Positions 55,690 through 64,000 of a stretch of 64,000 nt of DNA are shown piece after piece (positions within the stretch are counted from its first letter, which is position 1; every line of letters starts with the position of its first letter). Origin of the DNA: Gambelia wislizenii (taxonomy: Eukaryota; Chordata; Lepidosauria; Squamata; Crotaphytidae); the NCBI GenBank assembly GCA_030847615.1, contig JAUMIR010000005.1:248364645-248428644 (forward strand), given 5' to 3'. Made by a program: the position numbers and the translations under genes. The notes under the pieces are model-generated. The model was given only the letters and a program-made list of their open reading frames with translations. It had not been told where the DNA came from and did no database searches.

Positions 55690-55795
55690 TCTTCAAAGGC
55701 ATAGCCATGTTAGTCTGTATCAGCATGCACAGGGATCTTGTAGCATCTTTGAGACTGAGAGAAAGAAGTTTGTAGCATAAACTTTTGTAGATTCA
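55690..55795 (+). repeat. Unclassified dispersed repeat, copy 1
   Basis: 'GGCATAGCCATGTTAGTCTG', 'GTAGCATCTTTGAGACTGAG' and 'GTAGCATAAACTTTTGTAG' recur in reverse at 56260-56400 and 56405-56480. Family not identified. Confidence 0.55.
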
Positions 55796-56245
55796 GGGCT
55801 CATCCTAGATGGGCTACTTACCCCTTCTTACCCCCATCTTGGAGCCCTGCAGTCCATATGACACAAGGCTTTCCCCCCATTTTGCCCCCAGGCAGTCCTC
55901 ACAATGCCTGGGGCAAAGATGGAGGGAAGATGAAGTCAAGCCTATTAAACCATTATATTTTAACACCCAGGAAAAAACACCTCTTTTAAGAAAAACTGGA
56001 TCAGACCCTGCAGGAATGCAGAAATCCATAGCAGCTGCAGCTGCTTCCACTGCCATCCATGTCACACTCTCTGAAGCCAGGAAGGAGGCCCTCTGCATGT
56101 GACCAGCCTTGATCACATGTTGCAGGCCTCCTTCCTGGCTTCAGAGAATGTGACATGGATGGCAGCGGAGGCAACTGCAGATATGGGCTGGTATGTCCGT
56201 GCAGACTTCCTCCCATTTCAGGCAGGTAACAGGGGGCAACGTGGT
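55796..56245. mobile_element. hAT-like non-autonomous element, copy 2
   Basis: Left end GGGCTCATCCTAGATGGG. Interior shares 'GGAGCCCTGCAGTCC', 'CCCAGGCAGTCCTCACAATG' and a hairpin of GAAGCCAGGAAGGAGGCC (56076-56093) with its complement (56126-56143). Same design as the 38.7- and 58.3-kb copies. The right end is lost in the next repeat. Confidence 0.55.
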
Positions 56246-56480
56246 GGAACATATTCAGTCTACTTCATCTGATGCATCAAATGTATCTGATATCGAATGT
56301 ATCTGATGAAGTAATCTGATGCAGTTTACAAAAGCATATGCTACAATCTTCTTTCCCTCTGTTAGTTTCAAAGGTGCTACAAGGTCCTTTTGCACGCTGT
56401 TTAGGGCTGTTGCAGCATAAAAGAATTCTGTAGCACCTTTGAGACAGAGAAAAATTTCTAGCATCAGTTTTTGTGAATTC
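56246..56480 (-). repeat. Unclassified dispersed repeat, copies 2-3
   Basis: On the minus strand two successive partial copies (56480-56405, 56400-56260) show 'CAAAGGTGCTACA', 'GTAGCATATGCTTTTG' and the short tandem ATCAGATACATTCGATATCA. They match 55690-55795. Confidence 0.5.
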
Positions 56481-56556
56481 CAGGGAAATGCATCCAATTA
56501 AATGGGCCATACTTCATGAAAACTTATGCCAGAAATCTCCCCCATCCCCTCAGTTA

Positions 56557-56865
56557 GGAGACTATCAGACACTTCAAAAAGCCCAACAGGAGCACACAAG
56601 GATGATGTCACTGTACTGGGAACAGGTCCCAGTTTCATATGACATCGGCAACCTTGCGTGTTGCCTCCATGCAAACTTTGTGCTGCAGTGGAAAATAAGC
56701 CGTCACTTTTCATTGACGGAAGTTTCTGCCAAAGAAAGGCAACAGTTTATTCTCTGCTGCAGCACGGAGTCTGCACGGAGGCAGCATGTGAGGATGACAC
56801 GTACAGAACCACACAGTATGGTGACGGCATCCTCATGGGCTTTTTGCCTGCATCTGATAATCTCC
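56557..56865. mobile_element. PIF/Harbinger-like MITE
   Basis: Ends GGAGACTATCAGACACTTCA and ...GCATCTGATAATCTCC form an imperfect inverted repeat of the GGACTTTATCAGAC type, with AAAAAGCCCA next to both ends. The internal 'GACATCGGCAACC', 'GTCACTTTTCATTGACGG' and 'ATGACACGTACAG' are weakly palindromic. Flanks TTA and AGA do not agree. Confidence 0.6.
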
Positions 56866-57698
56866 AGAGTCTCAAAGGTACTGCAGGTCTCTTTATATCT
56901 CTTTAAAGTTACCAGACTCCCAGAATACATCTTTATTCTTGCAATAGCACAGCTTGATATTAAAAGTGAAATTTCCATGCCCGGGGTTGATTGTTCATAT
57001 AATGAAAAGTCTGTAATAGACACCATCAAAAGAAGCCTGCCTTGAGGTCCAACTTCTGAAAGAAAGTGAAGCATTACCATTTTTCAAAAGAAAGCAACTG
57101 CCCTCTCATTCTTCAAAACTCTTACCCGTTGGTCAAATGGGCAGCAGATGCATTAGTGCACTAACAATGCACTATATTGTTGATATTTACTATATTGTTG
57201 ATATTTACTGCGGAAGCAACCAAATAATAATAAACTCACTTGAATGGATTACAAAAACTGCAGAAGTTCAAAGGGGGAGGAGGGGAGACACCAACGGTAC
57301 ATGTTGTGTGTGTGTTTGTGCCTTCAAGTCACCTGTGTGAATTTCATAGGGTTTTCTTAAGCAAGGAATACTCGGGTGGTTTTGCCAGTTCCTTCCTCAC
57401 TTCCATATCATTAATGTCAGCTATTGGAAGCAAATATAGTTTGATAGCACCACCTACAGGTCACTTTGATTCACACAAAATTTTAACAGCTCTGAGATTC
57501 CATGTGCATCTTCCCATTACAGCTCAGTTACGGATAGTTTCAGGGTGTCATTGCTATTCATTCTTCTTAAAAGTAACTTTCTAAGCTTTAGCTGCACCAT
57601 TAATTTTTCGTTTCTGTTTTTGAGTGACTCAAAACAAAGAAAGCTTTGAAAAATCCTTAAACTACCCAGAATCCTACATGCAGGATTTGGAGAGCTGT
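56866..57698 (-). other. No gene; 5S-SINE tail fragment
   Basis: 57306-57400 reads as the complement of the Sauria/5S SINE tail ('GTGCCTTCAAGTCACCTGTG', 'TTCATAGGGTTTTCTTAAG', 'GGTGGTTTTGCCAGTTCC'), without the 5S head. A 17-bp tandem (ATATTGTTGATATTTACT) is at 57172-57208. Otherwise nothing recognised. Confidence 0.5.
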
Positions 57699-58015
57699 AG
57701 AATCATAGAATCATAGGAAGTTGTCTGTGAGTAAAAAACAGCGCGGCCACCTCCAATGCTAGCCGCAAGAGTCATGGATGATGCTGAGAGAGAAACGGCG
57801 TCGTCCAAAATGGACCCCTTGCCGCGCGGCAGCCTCGTTACTGCTCCGGAGGCTGCTTGTGCGGCAAGGCGCTCAAAAACGCGTCTGAAAATCTCAATAG
57901 TGTTGGAAGAGACCACAAGGGCCATCTAGTCCAACCCCCTGCCCTGCAGGAATAAACAATCAAAGCATTCCCAACAGGTGGCCATCCAGCCTCTGTTTAA
58001 AAACCTCCAAATTTT
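57699..58015 (-). mobile_element. CR1 3' end split by MITE
   Basis: 'GTAGAATCATAGAATCATA' (57698-57715) and, after the insertion, 'GTGTTGGAAGAGACCACAAG', 'CCATCTAGTCCAACCCCCTG' and 'GGTGGCCATCCAGCCTCTGT' form one CR1 3' end. A 181-bp MITE (57716-57896) sits exactly between. Confidence 0.85.
57716..57896. mobile_element. MITE in CR1, ATA TSD
   Basis: A 181-bp GC-rich element flanked by ATA (57713-57715, 57897-57899) inside a CR1 whose pre-insertion sequence can be inferred. The right end (complement TGAGATTTTCAGACGCG) fits the GGACATTTTCAGAC consensus; the left end GGAAGTTGTCTGTGAG is diverged. It shares the GCGGCAAGG and GGAGGCTGCT.GTGCGGCAAG blocks with the 29599 element. Confidence 0.75.
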
Positions 58016-58338
58016 TTGAAACTTTTCCATGCTCTATCAACAAGACAGCATAAAGCTACAAGAGGAGTCCTGCCAGATCAGACCAAAGCTTCAATCTTGT
58101 GTGAGTGTATATGTATGTTGAGTGAAAGAGGGGGGAAGGGGGAAACTGTGGGATGGCCCTGCCTATGCTTGCTTTAGACCCCACTGCTGGAAGATGAAGG
58201 AAAGGAAGTTGAAAAATGGAAAAAGACCAAAAAAAAGACGGTGTGGAGCTTAAAAAAAATTCACCACCAGAGCTATCCAATACCTGTAACTCTTGCCAGG
58301 GACTAAATTATTTAGCATTCAGGCTTCTGGCTGAAACT
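58016..58338. other. No gene recognised
   Basis: No exon or assignable repeat. Confidence 0.4.
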
Positions 58339-58703
58339 GAGGCCTTGTCTAGATGGGCTGTTTACCCCATCTTGGTACCATTTTGGAGCCCTGCAGCCCT
58401 AATCAAGGAGGGCTTTTGCCCCGTTTTGCATCTGGGCAGTCCTCATGACTGGGCAAAGGCAGGGCTAAAATGGGGTAAAGCCCAATATAACATTTCAGCA
58501 AAATACCCACAAAAAATTAATTTCTTTATGGAAGAAACAGATTGGGCCCTGCAGGACAACAGCAGCCCATACCAGCATGCTACCCCATCCCTACAGCTGC
58601 CATCCATGCCACCGTCTCCAAAGCCAGGAAGGAGTCCTGCAGCATATGACCTAGGCTGGGGTATGCTGAGGGTTCTCAGAAAGATGCACATGTAGACTTC
58701 TCC
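58339..58703. mobile_element. hAT-like non-autonomous element, copy 3
   Basis: Left end GAGGCCTTGTCTAGATGGG, interior 'TTTTGGAGCCCTGCAGCCCT', 'TGGGCAGTCCTCATGACTGG', 'CCAAAGCCAGGAAGGAGTCC', and right end near ACATGTAGACTTCTCC. Same design as the 38.7- and 55.8-kb copies. Confidence 0.6.
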
Positions 58704-58818
58704 CTTCTTGGGATTTAGAAGATCATTGAGGGTAGAGGATAGGGATGGATGTGAATCTCAGTTCAGTTCCCTTGGATCCATGTTATTACCTGTCCTGACA
58801 CCCTCCCACTCTTCTAAT

Positions 58819-58890
58819 AGAATCATAGAGTTGGAAGAGACCTCAAGGGCCATCCAGTCCAACCCCATGCCATGCAGGAATAATAGTTCA
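58819..58890 (-). repeat. CR1 LINE 3' tip
   Basis: 'ATAGAATCATAGAGTTGGAA' and 'GGGCCATCCAGTCCAACCCC' mark a short, little-diverged CR1 3' end. Confidence 0.85.
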
Positions 58891-59239
58891 TCAATTGGCT
58901 ATATTGCTTAAATTGGCTTATTATTGACACTCCATGTGGCTGGTAGTAGACCAGGGACTCCGAAGTACGAGGAATCAAGGTTTTCTCAGAAAGCCTAAGA
59001 GCCAGCTCAAATTCCTCAAAGACATGTCCGGGTAATAATTAAGCTAACCTTCCCCCGCTTTAACTGATGAATTAGGGAGGAAATGGGCTAATTCTCTGGA
59101 TGTTCCTGAAAATAAGTTATTCAATAATTCAGTCAAGATAGCTGGATACTCTTTGCCTTGTAAAACTGGTTTTTCCTCACTTCTCCCAAAAACAATAGTG
59201 GTTTGCCTGAGACCAATCAGTTTTAATGTTTCAGCCATT
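58891..59239. other. No gene recognised
   Basis: May include the 5' part of the LTR-like copy B. No exon. Confidence 0.35.
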
Positions 59240-59710
59240 AGCAATCATTAACACATCCGGAGAATCCATTGTTTAATCCTGGGAAAAACGCTAGCAGACA
59301 TTGTATTCTACTCAAACTCACCCCTTCAAGGGGAATATCAAATATAAATATCACCCCAAAACACCACCAAAGTGTGCACAGCTTCCCATCCTCCCATCAC
59401 TCCTTCAGTCTGTGTCACCAGAGTTGCAGCTTCTACACAAATCTCTGCTCATCTGACAGGTATAGTATAACCCATCATCCTGAACTCTATTCCTCTACCC
59501 CAATACTTCCTACATTCTTCAATAGCCTTGTGTGGGTGCTTGAAGCCTGAGTGTATACATGTGTGTGTTCCCTTGATAAAAAACAAAAACCACTTTTATT
59601 TCATCCCCTTGCTGTGAGTCTCTTCAGTGAGTGCACAGGTCAAAAGATCCCGCCATTACCCAGCCTCTCGCTGCCATCTTGAGCTAATCAGAATTCCCCA
59701 TATGAAAATT
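59240..59710 (+). repeat. LTR-like repeat, copy B
   Basis: Landmarks parallel copy A: TATAAATA (59344), a pyrimidine-rich stretch, 'ATTCTTCAATAGCCTTGTGT' (59513), 'AGTGTATACATGTGTGTG', then AAAGATCC (59643), 'CAGCCTCTC' and 'TTGAGCTAATCAGAATTCCC' (59680-59699). The polyadenylation hexamer is degenerate (GATAAAAA). Confidence 0.5.
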
Positions 59711-59887
59711 CAGATACTAAAATTCCCCATGGACTCCACACAATTCAGGTAACAATTCAGCCATTTTGTGTTTCATCAATCTGCCTTCATGTAGTTGAAC
59801 CAGTTGTGATATTGGCTGGGCATTTTCTGAATGACCAAAAAGGAAGCATGTGGAAATATTTACTGACACTGTTGCCTGGCTACTGGA
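59711..59887. other. Nothing recognised
   Basis: No exon or assignable repeat. Confidence 0.35.
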
Positions 59888-60056
59888 GGGCAATTTATTT
59901 ATTTATTTATTTATTTATACCCCGCTCTTCAGCCACAAGGCTATCAGAGCGGCTTACAAATTGTTTTAAGCAATAGCTATTATATTATTATATAATATAA
60001 TATAATTATATAATAATATAATATAATATAATATAATAATATTATATTATATTATA
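59888..60056 (-). repeat. L2-type tail plus AT repeat
   Basis: (ATTT)n followed by 'ATACCCCGCTCTTCAGCCAC' and 'GAGCGGCTTACAAATTG' is the complement of an L2-type 3' end. It is followed by a 90-bp TATTA/TATAA-rich low-complexity tract. Confidence 0.65.
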
Positions 60057-60754
60057 GCAATATATCCACTCAGCTGTGGCCAACAGTGCATGATGAGTTT
60101 TTGGGGAAAGGGCACTTTCTTTATTAGAAAGTGGCATGAAGGAGACAAGCCATACATTCCACCTAATATTTCACTTTCCTTCAAAGTGTTCAAACACAGT
60201 CTGAGAAAAATAGAAAAAGAGAGGGGGGGAGAGGCACACAAGGAGCAGAGTTTGGAAATGTGATTGATTGATTGATTGATTGATAGAATGACTGATTTAA
60301 CATCCCCTTTCTTTCAATATGGGATCTAAAGTGACTTATAATGTAAATTAAAATAAAATAGCTAAAACAATATATAGTACTGATACCAAATTTGGTGCCC
60401 CCAGTCCCCATACACCCTAATAATTGGTGATATTTAATAATTTGGCCTCGATGTAGCCTTCCATGAAAGCTGCAGTATACCAGGAACTCCTGAAAGATCC
60501 CAAAGAGACACTCTGGCTGGAAAAAGCCAAGTCATGCATCGCTTTAAGGAGAGCCCATGGGAAATTCCAAATCTCAACGCAACACAAAAGTCAAATCAGA
60601 CCTAACAAAATGTTCTCTGAGCACACCCACTAGCAGACAATAAATCCCATCAACTGTAGTTGAGATATCCTTTGTCTGTATTCAACAACTTTCCTGATTC
60701 CCAAGCCTAGCTGTTGAAAAAGGTAGTCACTACTTTCAACTCCTCTCCATTGAC
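60057..60754. other. No gene; (TGAT)n
   Basis: A (GATT)n tetranucleotide run lies at 60261-60284. No exon or assignable repeat. Confidence 0.45.
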
Positions 60755-61735
60755 GCCCCCTTGTTGCCCACACAGAAGCAGCTCTGCAGCGCCTAACATC
60801 CTGCTTTGCAACAGCTGCAGAGCTGTTTGGGCTAGAAGTCAACCTGAAGAAAACAGAAGTTCTTTACACCACAGGACGAACACCACCATCCCCACATTGC
60901 CGTCGGCAAATCAGTGCTCAAGTCCGTTCAGCAGTTCACCTACCTGGGAAGCATCATCTCCTCAGATGCCAAGATTGACAAAGAGATCGATCACAGATTA
61001 GCAAAGGCATATAGTGCATTTCGAAGACTTCACAAAACAGTCTGGAGCAATAAACACCTGAGGCAAAGCACAAAAATCAGTGTGTATAGAGCCATCGTAC
61101 TGTCTATCCTCCTTTATGGATCTGAAACATGGGTCACCTATCGCCACCACCTACGACTCCTTGAGCGCTTTCATCAGCGCTGTCTACGCACAATCCTAAA
61201 TATACACTGGACTGACTATGTGACGAATGTTGCTGTCCTTGAGCAAGCAGGGATCACCAGCATTGAGGCCATGATATTGAGAACACAGCTGCGTTGGGCA
61301 GGGCACATTTCTAGGATGGAGGACCATCGCCTCCCAAAAATACTACTCTACGGTGAACTCGCCACGGGTCAGCGTAAGAGGGGCGCTCCAAAAAAGCGAT
61401 ACAAAGACTCCCTGAAACAACATCTCAGGCTTGGCCAAATTGATCACCAACAGTGGTCCGCCCTGGCCTCACATCGGGAGGCATGGAGACGCACTATCCA
61501 CAATGCTGCAGCCTTATTTGAGAACTCACGACGAACAAGTCTTGAAGAGAAACGACAACGCAGAAAGAATCACAACCCAAAAACATCACCCAAGGAGACC
61601 TTCTGCTGTGCTTTTTGCAATCGGACTTGTTTATCTCGGATTGGCCTTTTTAGTCATCAGCGCGCTTGCAGAAAGCGCGGGATGAGTCCTTCCTGAATCT
61701 TCGTTTGCGAAGAAAAGCCAGAGAGAGAGACTTTC
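60755..61735 (+). mobile_element. Non-LTR retrotransposon, copy 2
   Basis: A second, very similar copy of the 48.9-50.0 kb LINE in the opposite orientation. The frame 60914-61696 encodes FTYLGSIISSDAKIDKEIDH, LSILLYGSETWVTYRHHLRL, LRWAGHISRMEDHRLPKILL, the basic linker EKRQRRKNHNPKTSPKETF and the zinc finger CAFCNRTCLSRIGLFSHQRA, ending GMSPS. Here the C-terminal frame is intact, but an 8-bp deletion near 60868 breaks the upstream frame relative to copy 1. 3' end: TTCGTTTGCGAAGAAAAGCC. Confidence 0.82.
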
Positions 61736-61799
61736 AACTTCAAAGCCATCGCCCATCAGCAAGTACTTGACCTCTCCGGAGAGCCACTGTTCAGTCAGG

Positions 61800-62330
61800 A
61801 AACTCTCCTGAAATGTATTGTTCTCACTCAAAATTCCATTACCTCAGGACACATTTTTGGGTATAAATAATAGCCCAAAGCCACACCTCAGCATGCACAG
61901 TTCCTTTTCCTGGGGATACTCTGTCCCTCTGTGTAGCCATATGTGCACAGATATTTTCATGAGGATACTTTGCCCCTCTGTGTAGCCACTCCTGCTTCAT
62001 ACACCCACGTGGCCAGTCTGCTTTGAGACTTCGGACTACAGGCAGGTTGTATAACCCACAATATCCTTCTTCTATCCTCTCTATTCAAGTGCTTTCCATC
62101 TTTCTTTTGTTAGCCTTGTGTGAATGCTTCCTTGTATGAATGTGTGCATGATTGGTTTTATTATTATTGTACCTTCAATAAAGATCATTGCTAGCCTTGC
62201 ATATTGTGTGTGTTCTTTCAGAGCTATTAGGGGTCTACATAGGCATAAAGGTCCCCTTGTTGCCCCCTGTCGCATTACCAAGTCAAAGTTGCTGCTAATT
62301 TCCCCACATAATTAATAACCATTTTGCATG
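61800..62330 (+). repeat. LTR-like repeat, copy C
   Basis: TATAAATA (61862), two near repeats of 'GGATACTYTGYCCCTCTGTGTAGCCA' (61914, 61962), 'TTTTGTTAGCCTTGTGTGAA' (62105), AATAAAGATC (62177) and a final 'TGCTGCTAATTTCCCC' (62290-62305). Its order matches copies A and B. Confidence 0.5.
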
Positions 62331-62402
62331 GAATTCCCAGTTTCGGTTAACAGTACAAAAGTTAAAAATTATTACATAACCAATCCAAAACATAGTACGA
62401 CG

Positions 62403-62724
62403 CAGTACGAGCCCCATATCCGCAGGAATCCAACGAAACACATGGTTTCAGTTACCCACATCTGAAAAAAAAATATGTTCTCTCTAGGCATTTTCTAGGT
62501 CCTCCAGTGTGATTCTATGGCACACTCTGCCAGAAAGTGACCATAGAGTCATGCTAGATGACCTAGAAGGTGTTTTCTCTAAGAATCTCTAGATCCTTCA
62601 ATGAGACTCTATGGTAGGCTTGGGCTGGAAGGAGCTCATTTCAATAGAGTTCACTATTATCTGTGATTTTGTGTTTGCACAATAAGTCCAGGAATGTATC
62701 CCCATGCATATGGGGGTTGTACTA
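62403..62724. mobile_element. Tigger-like MITE
   Basis: Left CAGTACGAGCCCCATATCCG and right CATATGGGGGTTGTACTA followed by TA. The internal 'CATTTTCTAGGTCCTCCAGT' and its inverted counterpart 'GATGACCTAGAAGGTG' show the family's foldback design. Confidence 0.75.
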
Positions 62725-62999
62725 TATTATTCGGACTACAACTCTCAGAATCCCCAGTGACATAGCCATCATAAGATGATATGGAGGCATAGCACAACTG
62801 TATCAGTATGCTTGCCTTCAGTTTCGGCAGAGTTTTCTCAGCAGAGTATTAAAGTCTGATAAACGTCTGGCCCTCCTGATGTTGTGGGGCTCCATTTCCC
62901 ATCTGCTCTAGCCAGCAAATCTAATGTGCAGGGACAGTGGAGCTGGAAGGCCACAACCTCCCCTATCCCACCCAGTATTTATTTTTAATCTTTAAAAGC

Positions 63000-63150
63000 G
63001 TATGTTTACATTGTTATAATATTGTGAATAATAGTTTAATTCCATTTTAATGTTCACTTTTTGGAAGTTTTTAGCTATATTGTTCTTGGTTTAAAATCTT
63101 GAGTCTCAATTTTGGGGGAAAGGCAGGGTATAAATAAATATCATCTTCAT
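63000..63150 (+). repeat. L2-type 3' tail fragment
   Basis: 'TTTGGGGGAAAGGCAGGGTATAAATAAATA' in short form at 63110-63140 is an L2-like 3' end. The sequence upstream is too diverged to classify. Confidence 0.5.
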
Positions 63151-64000
63151 CTGCATCTGCATCATTGTCATTATCAATCCACCTAAGACAAGGGCTGGAG
63201 ACTGTGCAACTCTCCAGATTTGTTGCACTGCAATACCCAGCATCCCTCACCATTGGTTATGTTGACTAGGGCTGATGGGAGCTGCAGTCCAACAATAGCT
63301 AGAGGTTTGTATTTTCTTAAGCTCTGGTCCAAACAGCTTGAATACAGTTCTTGAGAGGTACAAAAGTTGACTTAAGTGCATCTTAATGTCTTTAGTAAGC
63401 TTTGCTGATGGCATCTGTTTCATGTGAAAATCTTTTGAAGAGGATTAATTTTAACACAAACTCTGCAGTCAGATCCAGCTAACCTAGATTAAGCATACAG
63501 TTTGCATCAGGCAGCACAATTAAAACAGATGTATGTGAGCTTTCGAGGCTCTCTCAGTGCTTCAAAGAAATCCACTACATTCAGGGAGTTTCAGAGCTAG
63601 AAATGTAATTTTCCAAACAGACTTCCTACATGTGAAACTTCAGACAAAGAAATTGAACTATTCGCATCCCCTCTTCTTTTGAATTATGTTCTCAGCAGAT
63701 GCTCTATTTAAACCCTTCACATTCATGTTTCTCTCTGGGAGAGATCTGGCAACAAATCCTCTCACAATTCCTGGGACCATTCAGCACACAGAAGGAGCAA
63801 ACTATAAGCAACACAGTTATATTTCTGGAGGCAATGAGGAGGCAATGAATTCACATTTTGAAAGCAATGTAAAGAGAAAGACCAAATTTACTTTGATGGC
63901 TTAATAAGCAATTTCAAAGGGTGATTTTAATAGGCATTTTCCATGGGAAATTCCCACATTTTATGCCATTTTCTTATGCCACAGTCTGTTCCTGGTCTTG
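63151..64000. other. No gene recognised
   Basis: A MITE-like phrase 'ATGGGAGCTGCAGTCCAACA' occurs near 63277. No exon or assignable repeat to the window end. Confidence 0.4.

Noticed and set aside
56473..57045. 190-codon plus-strand open frame
   Set aside because: It crosses a MITE and flanking repeats, with no recognisable domain.

Overview
The window looks like a squamate reptile chromosome, probably an iguanian lizard. The argument rests on repeats and one host exon. The repeats are CR1 3' ends finishing in the GATTCTAT octamer, BovB/RTE with its Sauria-type SINEs (tRNA-derived and 5S rRNA-derived), a fairly intact L2, L1, a Penelope-like tail and a young Ty1/copia element. This mixture is typical of lizards and not of birds or mammals. 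No bacterial-type genes, CRISPR arrays or free-standing tRNA/rRNA genes are visible.

Host gene. On the minus strand, 10523 to 10463 encodes the first 20 residues of RERG, a Ras-like GTPase, including the P-loop GRAGVGKS. It ends in a phase-1 splice donor. A CpG-rich, repeat-free island at about 35.11-35.78 kb carries a strong minus-strand donor (GCGGAG|GTAAGC, boundary at 35294/35293). I infer that it is the RERG promoter with a non-coding exon 1. If so, 10.6-35.3 kb is RERG intron 1, 1-10.46 kb is the start of the next intron, and 36-64 kb is upstream intergenic DNA. No other host exon was recognised.

Layout. 1-10 kb: intron with a CR1 tip, an LTR-like repeat and a 5S-derived SINE. 10.8-17.8 kb: a foldback element, a Sauria SINE, a broken L1 split by CR1, and a Tigger-like MITE. 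17.8-26.6 kb: a minus-strand L2 holding a 5,328-bp copia element (19507-24834). Its two 675-bp LTRs look identical and its PBS matches an internal segment of initiator tRNA-Met. Its gag-pol is broken three times, and 233 bp of L2 is duplicated exactly on both sides. 29.6-34.4 kb: a near-perfect 331-bp palindromic MITE, SINEs, and a BovB with a Tigger MITE inside it and a CR1 tip inside that. 36-50 kb: CR1 copies, MITEs, Sauria SINEs and an unclassified LINE. 50.9-64 kb: a Penelope-like tail with a hammerhead-like motif, more MITEs, two further LTR-like copies and a second copy of the LINE.

Function. Apart from RERG, the content is mobile DNA. Autonomous elements and their likely dependants occur side by side: BovB with Sauria and 5S SINEs, L2 with SINE tails ending in the L2 sequence. 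Seven MITEs between 29.6 and 57.9 kb share GGACWTTWTCAGAC-like ends, and four others share CTTGTCTANAYGG-like ends; neither has a transposase source in the window. The most unusual observation is the copia insertion with a 233-bp flanking duplication instead of a ~5-bp one. Boundaries of old repeats are approximate, since they were read by eye.
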